A DNA stretch of 19,879 bases from Sulfurimonas sp. (GTDB lineage: Bacteria; Campylobacterota; Campylobacteria; Campylobacterales; Sulfurimonadaceae). How positions within the stretch are numbered: the stretch's first letter is position 1; every line of letters begins with the position of its first letter. The stretch is from assembly GCA_021157485.1 (NCBI GenBank), contig JAGGWO010000222.1, positions 1-19,879 of the forward strand. The letters are read 5' to 3'. Of the stretch, positions 7,397-13,684 are shown in pieces. The position numbers and the translations under genes were made by a program. A model generated the notes under the pieces. It searched no databases. It was given only the letters and a program-made list of their open reading frames with translations, and was not told the DNA's origin.

Positions 7397-8224
7397 ATGA
7401 AAAACTTATCTTTAATCGCATACTTAGATTTAAAAGAATCCATACGTGCAAAATGGTTTGTTGTGTACTCTCTTGTTTTTGGTGGGCTTATAGCACTATT
7501 TTTCATAGCAGGTGTTACAGAGTCTCAAGTTATGGGCTTTAGTGGGCTCAGTCGTCTCTTACTTATGTACATACAAATTACAATAGTAATTTTACCAATC
7601 TTTATACTAATAACAACAGTGAGGTCAATTTCTGGCGATAGAGATTCTCATGTATTAGAGTATATGCTCTCTTTTCCAATTTCACTTAAACAGTATTATT
7701 GGGGTAAAATTATAGGACGTTTTATCACGGTATACCTTCCAGTAATTTTTGCAATGATAATCGCAATAATTTATGGAGCATTCAAAGGTGCTTCAATTCC
7801 TTGGGATATATTCTTTTTATATACAGGACTCCTATTTGCTATGAGTGCTGCATTTTTAGGTATAGCTTTTTTTATCTCTTCATTTGTTAAATCATCTGAG
7901 GTAGCTCTTGGAATTGCATTTTTTATATGGATATTTTTACTTGCATTTATTGATATTGCACTTATATCACTAATGATGCAACAGAGATTTAACGAAGAGC
8001 TAATTATATTCATGGCAATGATAAACCCTATGGAAATATTCAGAGTTGCAGCTATTTCACTCTTTGATCCGGAACTGACTGTTATGGGTCCAGTTGCGTT
8101 TTATATACTTGACTCTATGAGTCAAACGGTATTTGTTTTACTATCTATAGGTTACCCTCTTGTGCTAGGATTACTCTTTGCATTTTTTGGTTATAAGATA
8201 TTTGAGAAAAAAGATTTAGTTTAA
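7397..8224 (+). CDS. nosY: NosY, ABC-2 type permease for NosZ maturation
   Basis: A 275-residue integral membrane protein with six predicted transmembrane segments. It has the ABC-2 permease pattern with an EYMLSFPISLKQYYWGKI segment after the second helix, which is the conserved cytoplasmic coupling region of NosY. With NosF and NosD it forms the NosDFY complex. Its exact substrate is debated, with sulfur species or mechanical work on NosD/NosL both proposed for the family. It lies 11 bases after nosL and is the last gene of the core nos operon; a 58-bp structured spacer follows before further NosL-related genes. Confidence 0.93.
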   Translation: MKNLSLIAYLDLKESIRAKWFVVYSLVFGGLIALFFIAGVTESQVMGFSGLSRLLLMYIQITIVILPIFILITTVRSISGDRDSHVLEYMLSFPISLKQYYWGKIIGRFITVYLPVIFAMIIAIIYGAFKGASIPWDIFFLYTGLLFAMSAAFLGIAFFISSFVKSSEVALGIAFFIWIFLLAFIDIALISLMMQQRFNEELIIFMAMINPMEIFRVAAISLFDPELTVMGPVAFYILDSMSQTVFVLLSIGYPLVLGLLFAFFGYKIFEKKDLV

Positions 8225-8234
8225 ACCACACTTA

Positions 8235-8269
8235 GGCTTTAGCCACGGTGGCATCGGCATTTAGTGCCA
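8235..8269. repeat. GC-rich run of small hairpins after nosY
   Basis: The spacer between nosY and the next gene is over half G+C in a genome about one third G+C. It holds three small inverted repeats in a row: GGCT-TT-AGCC (8235-8244), GCCAC-G-GTGGC (8242-8252) and GGCA-TTTAG-TGCC (8256-8268). No T-tract follows, so it is not a standard intrinsic terminator. It may stabilise or process the mRNA between the core operon and the extra genes, or be a remnant of a repeat element. Confidence 0.45.
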
Positions 8270-8282
8270 GAAAAGGAAAAAA

Positions 8283-8753
8283 ATGAAGAAAATATTTTTA
8301 GGAATTATTTTAGCATCAAGTCTGCTCTTTTCATTTGAGATGGATTACGATAAGAGTACAAAGTGTTTAGTGCGTCACATGAAAGTATATAAAGATCCTG
8401 CATGGGTTTCCAAAATAGAGCTAAATAATGGGAAAAAAGTATTTTTCTCGTCTCCAAAATCTATGTTTGAGTTTTACTTTAGACCAGGAAAATGGTTTGA
8501 TGTTGGTGTAAAAAACGAAGATGACTTCAAAAACATCCTTGTTACAGATTTTAAAACTCTCAAAGCAGTAAAAGCAAAAGGTGCCTTTTATATCTATGGT
8601 TCTAATGTAACTGGTCCTGCTGGTGATGATTTAATTCCATTTAATTCATATGCTGATGCTGAAGAGTTCTCTAAAAAACATAACGGTAAAAGAATACTTG
8701 GATTTAGAGATGTAAGTGACGCTCTAATCAGACTTATCAATGGGAGAATATAA
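8283..8753 (+). CDS. NosL-family protein with altered metal-binding motif
   Basis: A 156-residue protein with a Sec signal peptide (MKKIFLGIILASSLLFS) and no lipobox. It aligns along its length with the C-terminal half of the NosL protein at 12462-13139: KCLVRHMKVYKDPAW against KCPICGMFVYKYPKW, then FYIYGSN-TGPAGDDLIPF against FYVIGSDTYGPMGYELIGF, and GKRILGFRDV against GKKVIRFEDV. In this copy the CxxCxM motif reads C28-LV-R31-H32-M33, so the second cysteine is replaced and a histidine is added. The GPMG motif has become GPAG. Either metal binding is modified (Cys/His/Met) or the protein has another role in maturation. It is followed 2 bases later by the PAS gene, so the two are coupled. Confidence 0.75.
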   Translation: MKKIFLGIILASSLLFSFEMDYDKSTKCLVRHMKVYKDPAWVSKIELNNGKKVFFSSPKSMFEFYFRPGKWFDVGVKNEDDFKNILVTDFKTLKAVKAKGAFYIYGSNVTGPAGDDLIPFNSYADAEEFSKKHNGKRILGFRDVSDALIRLINGRI

Positions 8754-8755
8754 TT

Positions 8756-9280
8756 ATGACTAAACCTACACCTATAAATGAAGAGATACAACTGGACCCT
8801 AAACGTTATATAGTTAGTGAAACAGATGCTAAAGGTAAGATTACATACTGTAACGATTATTTTATGGAAGTATCTGGATATACAAATGAAGAACTTATAG
8901 GCAAGCCACATAATATTGTTCGACACCCAGATATGCCTAAAGTTGTATTCAAACTCCTTTGGGAGACTATTTCAGCAGGTAAAAACATAAATGCAGTTGT
9001 TAAAAACTTAGCTAAAGATGGTAGATACTACTGGATTTTTACTGAGTTTGAGATCAGAAAAGATACTGACACTGGTGAGATTATTGGCTACCACGCAGCA
9101 AGAAAGAGTATATCAAAACATGTAATTGAAATCATTGCAGATTTATATGCAGAGCTTCTTCAAATTGAAAAAGATGACTCTATTGAAGCTGCTGAAACTC
9201 ATCTTGTTAACTTCTTGAAAGAGAAAGGTGATGATATGGAATTTTCAAACATCATGGAAGAGATTCATAGATTTTACTAG
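8756..9280 (+). CDS. Stand-alone PAS-domain sensor, Aer/CetB-like
   Basis: A 174-residue cytoplasmic protein with no signal peptide or membrane segment. Residues about 17-122 form a PAS domain of the Aer type: YIVSETDAKGKITYCND, VSGYTNEELIGKPHNIVRHPDMP and DGRYYWI are characteristic. In Aer and CetB of Campylobacter this class binds FAD and senses redox state. The C-terminal 50 residues look helical and acidic and carry no output domain such as a kinase, GGDEF or methyl-accepting domain. It should therefore act through a partner, as CetB does with CetA, but no partner is encoded here. Position within the N2O-respiration genes suggests redox or energy taxis toward electron acceptors; this link is inferred. 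GGGAG before the ATG serves as ribosome binding site. Confidence 0.85.
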   Translation: MTKPTPINEEIQLDPKRYIVSETDAKGKITYCNDYFMEVSGYTNEELIGKPHNIVRHPDMPKVVFKLLWETISAGKNINAVVKNLAKDGRYYWIFTEFEIRKDTDTGEIIGYHAARKSISKHVIEIIADLYAELLQIEKDDSIEAAETHLVNFLKEKGDDMEFSNIMEEIHRFY

Positions 9281-9309
9281 ACCTACTAATATTACGTGCT
9301 AAAGCTACT

Positions 9310-9323
9310 AAAAGTTAACTTTT
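9310..9323. promoter_or_regulatory. 14-bp palindrome AAAAGTTAACTTTT before the second nosD gene
   Basis: A perfect palindrome centred on GTTAAC lies 19 bases before the ATG of the second nosD gene. It lacks the GC-rich stem of a terminator. It could be an operator or a weak mRNA hairpin; nothing else in the 62-bp spacer stands out except a possible -10 (TAATAT, 9287-9292). Confidence 0.3.
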
Positions 9324-9342
9324 TGAAAAAAAGAGGTAAAAG

Positions 9343-10551
9343 ATGAAGTTTTATTTACTACTTTTCGTTTTTGCCTCATACCTTGTTGCAAATCCTCTCC
9401 AAGAAGCTATCGACACTGCGACACCCTACTCCACTCTGAAACTACCATCTGGAACTTATAAAGGAAATATTACTATAAATAAACCGCTTACAATTATTGG
9501 TAAAGGTAAGGATGTAGTCATTCAAGGGAGTGGTAAAGGTAGTGTCATAACAATTACTAGCTCGCACGTAAATATTAAAAATCTAACTATCAGCAGTAGT
9601 GGTAGCAGAATGGACAGAATCGACGCTGGCATCTCTATAAAAAAAGCCAAACAGTGTGAAATAAGCAGTTGTAAAATTATTGATTGTCTTTATGGTATTG
9701 ATATGGATATGCTCAGTAATTCTGTAATTAAAAATAATTACATAACTTCTAAAAAATTTGACCTTACCCTAAGAGGTAATGCTCTAAAAATGTATTATTC
9801 AAATAATAATCTCATTGAAAACAATATGATTGAAAATACAAGAGATGTAACACTTAACTATTCAAATAATAATATTTTTAAAGCTAATATTTTTAAAAAT
9901 AATCGATTTGCAACACATGTAAGCCTAAGTCATAACAACACCTTTGATAAGAACACCTACCTCTATAATTCTGTTTCTATAATGGTAATGGGTGCAAAAG
10001 AGATGAAAGTCCTCAATAACACTATTAAAAGCTCTAAAGGTGCAGCAGGTATAGGTGTAGTAATTACTGGTGTTTCAAACTTTATATTTGAGCATAATAT
10101 TTTAAAGTTTAATGCCAAGGCTATATACATTGATGGACAAGAGAAGGCTCAAGGTATCAAAAGATATATAAATTATAATGAAATTTCTTATAATGGAGAG
10201 GCTTTACACTTTCACGCTAGTATAAAAGACAATACTATCACTCACAACAGAATATTTGGAAATATTGACGATGTTGTTAAAGATGTTGAAGGCAACTTTG
10301 CTCCTTCAAATATTGTAGAGTATAACTACTGGGATAGATATGCCGGTTTTGATAGAGATGGAGATAATATAGGAGACCATTCGCATCAAGTCTATCAATA
10401 TGCAGACCAGCTATGGCACTACAATAACAAAGTAAAATTCTTCTACGGAAGTCCGGTCATGACTCTGATGAATTTCTTATCAAATTTGGCTCCATTTGTA
10501 GAACCAAACTTAATTATGGAAGATGCAAAACCTATTTTTATTTCCCAATAA
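9343..10551 (+). CDS. Second NosD-like periplasmic beta-helix protein
   Basis: A 402-residue paralogue of NosD with its own signal peptide (MKFYLLLFVFASYLVA). The N-terminal cap (LKLPSGTYKGNITINKPLTI), the C-terminal cap (GFDRDGDNIGD, QYADQLWHYN) and the tail (KVKFFYGSPVMTLMNFL) match the NosD at 2276-3493 closely. The central coils do not: LRLWYSNDN becomes LKMYYSNNN, RDMVVWYSHGN becomes RDVTLNYSNNN, RYSLHFMYAGKN becomes RFATHVSLSHNN, and YIDRSPFEPG becomes YIDGQEKAQG. Conserved tryptophan, methionine and arginine residues are therefore lost in the middle of the helix. It is intact and has a good ribosome binding site (AAGAGG), so it is not a pseudogene by sequence. It may serve a different partner, perhaps one of the extra NosL proteins. 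Its end overlaps the end of the opposing nosL gene by 14 bases. Confidence 0.85.
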   Translation: MKFYLLLFVFASYLVANPLQEAIDTATPYSTLKLPSGTYKGNITINKPLTIIGKGKDVVIQGSGKGSVITITSSHVNIKNLTISSSGSRMDRIDAGISIKKAKQCEISSCKIIDCLYGIDMDMLSNSVIKNNYITSKKFDLTLRGNALKMYYSNNNLIENNMIENTRDVTLNYSNNNIFKANIFKNNRFATHVSLSHNNTFDKNTYLYNSVSIMVMGAKEMKVLNNTIKSSKGAAGIGVVITGVSNFIFEHNILKFNAKAIYIDGQEKAQGIKRYINYNEISYNGEALHFHASIKDNTITHNRIFGNIDDVVKDVEGNFAPSNIVEYNYWDRYAGFDRDGDNIGDHSHQVYQYADQLWHYNNKVKFFYGSPVMTLMNFLSNLAPFVEPNLIMEDAKPIFISQ

Positions 10552-10981
10552 TTAGAACTCTTTTTATAACTTCATCATAATCAACAATTTCTTGTCCATC
10601 TTTGATTGTATCTTTTGTTTTATGAGCTGAGAATCCATAAGCCATTGGAGTGATATTTTCAGTATCGTAAAACGCAGTTCTTGCGTTTATCCACTTACCT
10701 GTATTTACATCAGTAATCCATACAATTGCCTTATCTTTCCACTCTATATTCTCTTCTTTAAACCATAGAGCCATGCAACCTATATCATCAAACATATATG
10801 TTTTACCAGTTTTTGGATTTCTGACTTGAGTAGTGTTTTGTCTATCACTAACTACCATAACACATCTAGCACACATATCTCTATCCCAGTGAACCTCTGC
10901 AACATCAGTTGTAGATTTCTTCTCACAAGCTGAGAATGAAAAAACTAAAATACCAAGAATTAAAAACCTAAAATAATTCAA
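10538..10981 (-). CDS. nosL: NosL-family copper-binding lipoprotein (copy 2)
   Basis: A 147-residue lipoprotein with lipobox FSAC (C19). The motif MCARCVM (M36, C37, C40, M42) retains the full CxxCxM copper ligands. Family blocks FDDIGCMALWFKEE, WINARTAFYDTE and TPMAYGFSAH are clear. Among the four NosL-type proteins here it looks closest to orthodox NosL. It is the last gene of the - strand group, 17 bases after the permease gene, and converges on the second nosD. It is a probable Cu(I) chaperone for NosZ maturation, or it may act with the adjacent permease. Confidence 0.9.
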   Translation of the reverse strand: MNYFRFLILGILVFSFSACEKKSTTDVAEVHWDRDMCARCVMVVSDRQNTTQVRNPKTGKTYMFDDIGCMALWFKEENIEWKDKAIVWITDVNTGKWINARTAFYDTENITPMAYGFSAHKTKDTIKDGQEIVDYDEVIKRVLIIGK

Positions 10982-10998
10982 AAAAAACCTCCATATAT

Positions 10999-12174
10999 TT
11001 ATCTAATAACATCATCTGCTTCAAGAGTAGCTACTTTCCAAGAAGGAATAATTGTTGCGGCTACATAGATTGGAACACTCAAGAAAAAAACTAAAAATAG
11101 TGTTTGAAAATCTAATATAAAAGATATTTCAAACGTTGGTTTCAAGTCACTATATCCTATAAAAATATCTCTCAAAAGTGGTGCGTTGAAGATATATACA
11201 TAAGCCAAAGCTAGAATGACACCTAGAATATAAGCAAACAGTGAAAGTATCAAGCTCTCATAAAACTTTTCTTTAAGAACATCTTCTACTCTCCATCCAA
11301 TTGCTTTAAGTATTCCAACCTCTCTTTTTTGCTCACTGCTAAGTCCGCTCATTTTATCATAAATTATGATAAAAAAAGTAAAAATTGCAATTACAAACAG
11401 TGCTAAAAATATACCACTTTTATAGTTAAAAATATTCTCATAACTAAGCTTCATATCATCATTTGTAATTACTCTTGCATTTGGGAACATCTGCTCTATT
11501 TTCAGTGCAACTGTTCCTACCTCTTCTAGATTTGCAACCTTCACAACAATATCAGTAGCCTTTGATTCTTCGATACCAAATATCTCTCTTAGAGTATCTT
11601 TGGACATAACAATCATGTCATTTGACTCTAGTTCTATATCAGATTCAAACTGACCCAATATTTCCACTTTTTTTATCTTCCCATCTGGTTTTATAAAGTT
11701 AAAATAGTCTTTATAGTAACTGCTATTCATAATCTTTCTAACACCTGAACCAATAACCATACCAGAGCTATTAAGCTCATTTTTTTTGACAATGCCTTCA
11801 AGAGTATCACTATACTGCTCTTCAAATTCATCAATTCCAATTAAAGTGAAATTCACACCTGCATTTGCAAAGTAGTAGTAACCCCAAACTCTTGCATTTA
11901 CACTAGTAATTCCAGGAATATCAAGCAGTTTATCAGTAATAGAAATATCTACCTCAGTAACTCTTGAGGCTTTTGTTTGTTGAACTATTATCTGAGGAAG
12001 TGCATCAACAGTTGTATTTAGTTCATACTTTATAGAGTTAGTTATAAAAAATATAGAGGTTAAAAGAGCCGTAAGAAAAGTAAAAACAATAGTGATAAAA
12101 AGTGACTTATGTCCCTGTCTTATAATGGAACCAAGAGCATACTCTATAAGGTATACATTAATTTTACTACTCAT
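10999..12174 (-). CDS. FtsX/MacB-type ABC transporter permease, no ATPase alongside
   Basis: A 391-residue membrane protein. One N-terminal transmembrane segment (about residues 24-46) is followed by a periplasmic domain of the MacB_PCD type of about 200 residues. Three C-terminal segments follow (near 255-275, 308-332, 355-378). EQKREVGILKAIGW is the characteristic cytoplasmic loop, and the C-terminus ends PSWKVATLEADDVIR as in MacB/LolC relatives. Such permeases are mechanotransmitters or lipoprotein and peptide exporters driven by a LolD/MacB-like ATPase, normally encoded next door. None is present on either side; the only ATPase in the window is NosF. Its first 8 bases overlap the upstream gene, so it belongs with the flanking NosL genes. 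A role in lipoprotein or copper handling is inferred from context. Confidence 0.88.
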   Translation of the reverse strand: MSSKINVYLIEYALGSIIRQGHKSLFITIVFTFLTALLTSIFFITNSIKYELNTTVDALPQIIVQQTKASRVTEVDISITDKLLDIPGITSVNARVWGYYYFANAGVNFTLIGIDEFEEQYSDTLEGIVKKNELNSSGMVIGSGVRKIMNSSYYKDYFNFIKPDGKIKKVEILGQFESDIELESNDMIVMSKDTLREIFGIEESKATDIVVKVANLEEVGTVALKIEQMFPNARVITNDDMKLSYENIFNYKSGIFLALFVIAIFTFFIIIYDKMSGLSSEQKREVGILKAIGWRVEDVLKEKFYESLILSLFAYILGVILALAYVYIFNAPLLRDIFIGYSDLKPTFEISFILDFQTLFLVFFLSVPIYVAATIIPSWKVATLEADDVIR

Positions 12175-12469
12175 TAGTTTTACTCACTATTTTTGAATTT
12201 GCTATTACATATGTAGCACTATCATACTCTCTTAAACATCCATCAAGAGAGTATATATCTGATGTCATACTAAGACTTCTATGTCTGATGTAAGAGCTGT
12301 TTGATGAAAAAGCCAAGTCAGGCAGACCTGTTAAACCAACAAAAAGAACTTTTTTCTCTTTTGCATCTGCACTCATTGATTTTGAACTATTTAAGTACAG
12401 TACCTGAACAATTAAAATAAGACCAAGTAATGAAAAAAGATAAAAGGTGATTTTACTTTTTTTATTCAT
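12167..12469 (-). CDS. Small membrane-anchored protein of unknown function in the NosL group
   Basis: A 100-residue protein with one N-terminal hydrophobic segment (about residues 7-26) after a short lysine-rich start, so the rest probably lies in the periplasm. The soluble part contains TGLPDLAFSSNSSYIRHRSL and a single cysteine in SLDGCLREYDSATYVI. I do not recognise the family. The gene overlaps both neighbours by 8 bases (NosL upstream, permease downstream), a strong sign that it is real and made together with them. It could be an accessory subunit of the permease. Confidence 0.75.
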   Translation of the reverse strand: MNKKSKITFYLFSLLGLILIVQVLYLNSSKSMSADAKEKKVLFVGLTGLPDLAFSSNSSYIRHRSLSMTSDIYSLDGCLREYDSATYVIANSKIVSKTNE

Positions 12470-13139
12470 CTAATTTATATACTGTTTCTTTTGTAACATC
12501 TTCAAATCTTATGACTTTTTTACCACGGTGATCCATATAAAATGTTTTAGCATCAGCTTCATTTTTAAATCCTATAAGTTCATATCCCATAGGACCATAA
12601 GTATCACTTCCTATTACATAAAAAGCTTTAGTGGCATCTATTGTTTTTTGAGTGTACCAGTCCAGTATCAATATCTCTGTGATACCCTCTTTGTTGTCAA
12701 AGTAGTATTTAAACATATCTTTTATGCCATCAAAAGAGTAGTGTTTTTCACCATAAAAAATCTGTGTTGCCCATTTTGGATATTTATATACAAACATTCC
12801 ACATATTGGACATTTTTCACCTTTTTTAACTACTATATCTCTAAATTTTTTTTCTATATTTGAATCTCTTTTTTTATCCCAAAGATACAGAGAAACTGCT
12901 TCAAGATATTTTTGATTTAAAGGTTTACATAACTTCTGTGAAAGAATTTTTTCTTGCATCGATTCGTAAGTTTCATAGATTGATGGATTTATATCATTAC
13001 ATTTTTTAGAGTAGATTTTTTCGCCCATTGGATATATCTTTTTTTCTTTTATTGCGTCTGACATTTGGGGATAAGCAGACAGAGTTATGGAGGAAAAAAG
13101 CAGTGCAACTAGTGTTAACAAAATTTTATTTAAATGCAT
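12462..13139 (-). CDS. nosL: NosL-family protein with extra N-terminal domain
   Basis: A 225-residue protein with a Sec signal (MHLNKILLTLVALLFSSITLSA). The C-terminal half is NosL-like: C110, C113 and M115 in EKCPICGMFVYKYPKW, then FYVIGSDTYGPMGYELIGF. The N-terminal half (about 25-90) looks like a small class I cytochrome c that has lost its haem site: MGEKIYSKKCND, where a CxxCH would start, keeps only one cysteine (C47), and the end LNQKYLEAVSLYLW resembles the last helix of such cytochromes. A second cysteine (C71) could pair with C47. It is the first gene of a four-gene group; AGAAGG precedes the ATG. It would be a periplasmic copper chaperone; the cytochrome ancestry is my reading and needs a profile search. 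Confidence 0.85.
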   Translation of the reverse strand: MHLNKILLTLVALLFSSITLSAYPQMSDAIKEKKIYPMGEKIYSKKCNDINPSIYETYESMQEKILSQKLCKPLNQKYLEAVSLYLWDKKRDSNIEKKFRDIVVKKGEKCPICGMFVYKYPKWATQIFYGEKHYSFDGIKDMFKYYFDNKEGITEILILDWYTQKTIDATKAFYVIGSDTYGPMGYELIGFKNEADAKTFYMDHRGKKVIRFEDVTKETVYKLDE

Positions 13140-13168
13140 TTATTGACCTTCTCTTTTGATGAATAAAT

Positions 13169-13174
13169 ATTATC
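13169..13174 (-). promoter_or_regulatory. Possible -10 box for the NosL/permease group
   Basis: On the - strand, GATAAT within TAGATAAT lies 29 bases before the ATG of the gene starting at 13139, in a 55-bp spacer. The transcript would start near 13162. No clear -35 and no full FNR-type site are visible; only a half-site TTGAT (+ strand) is present. Weak but the best candidate in the gap. Confidence 0.35.
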
Positions 13175-13194
13175 TAAAAAGTGTTAAATTACAG

Positions 13195-13674
13195 TTAAGA
13201 TATTCGCAGTAGCATCAATCTTCTGACAAAGAGTACCAAAAGTGCAACAGCTAAGATTTTAAAATCTATTTCACTCGCTATATGAATGTTATGAAAGGTG
13301 TCACTTTGGGTTGCTTCAGCACCCATTGACTGCATTGCAAGAATTTTAGGAGCATAAACAGCACTAAACATTAAAGATGAAAACATTACTGTAATAGCTG
13401 CTCCAAAAGTAATAGCGTCACGCTGACCCATTTTATACATGATAGTCTCATAAAGTACTACAAACAGAGTCACAAAATAGAGCCAGAAAGAAAATCTATG
13501 AAAGATTTCTGCCATAATTTTTCCAGCATTATAATTATCTAACAACATCTCAAACAGAATTTTATCCGTATGAAAAACAACTGGTGCGACTAAAGCACCT
13601 AAGACAAGAACCCCTCCTAATGAGGCAGCTAAAATAAGTAAATAACTAAAATCTGCATATATGTTTCTTTTCAC
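13195..13674 (-). CDS. DUF4149-like membrane protein
   Basis: A 159-residue integral membrane protein with four hydrophobic segments (about 10-32, 60-80, 88-110, 135-153). The segment GALVAPVVFHTDK near residue 26 and the pattern of a helix ending YAPKILAMQ fit the DUF4149 / TMEM205-like family. Function of this family is not established in bacteria. It lies 10 bases after prmC and probably forms an operon with prmC and the M48 protease gene. It is separated from the NosL group by 55 bases. Confidence 0.75.
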   Translation of the reverse strand: MKRNIYADFSYLLILAASLGGVLVLGALVAPVVFHTDKILFEMLLDNYNAGKIMAEIFHRFSFWLYFVTLFVVLYETIMYKMGQRDAITFGAAITVMFSSLMFSAVYAPKILAMQSMGAEATQSDTFHNIHIASEIDFKILAVALLVLFVRRLMLLRIS

Positions 13675-13684
13675 TTTTGTACCT

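Noticed and set aside
8225..8282. Remnant of an insertion sequence
   Set aside because: No terminal repeats, target duplication or transposase fragment can be seen; GC-rich hairpins alone do not support it.
8594..8926. Leftward open frame of about 110 codons
   Set aside because: It runs across two well-supported + strand genes (NosL-like and PAS) and its product has no recognisable pattern.
12528..12863. Rightward open frame of about 111 codons
   Set aside because: It lies wholly within the NosL-type gene on the other strand, has a phenylalanine/isoleucine/serine-rich shadow composition and no ribosome binding site.
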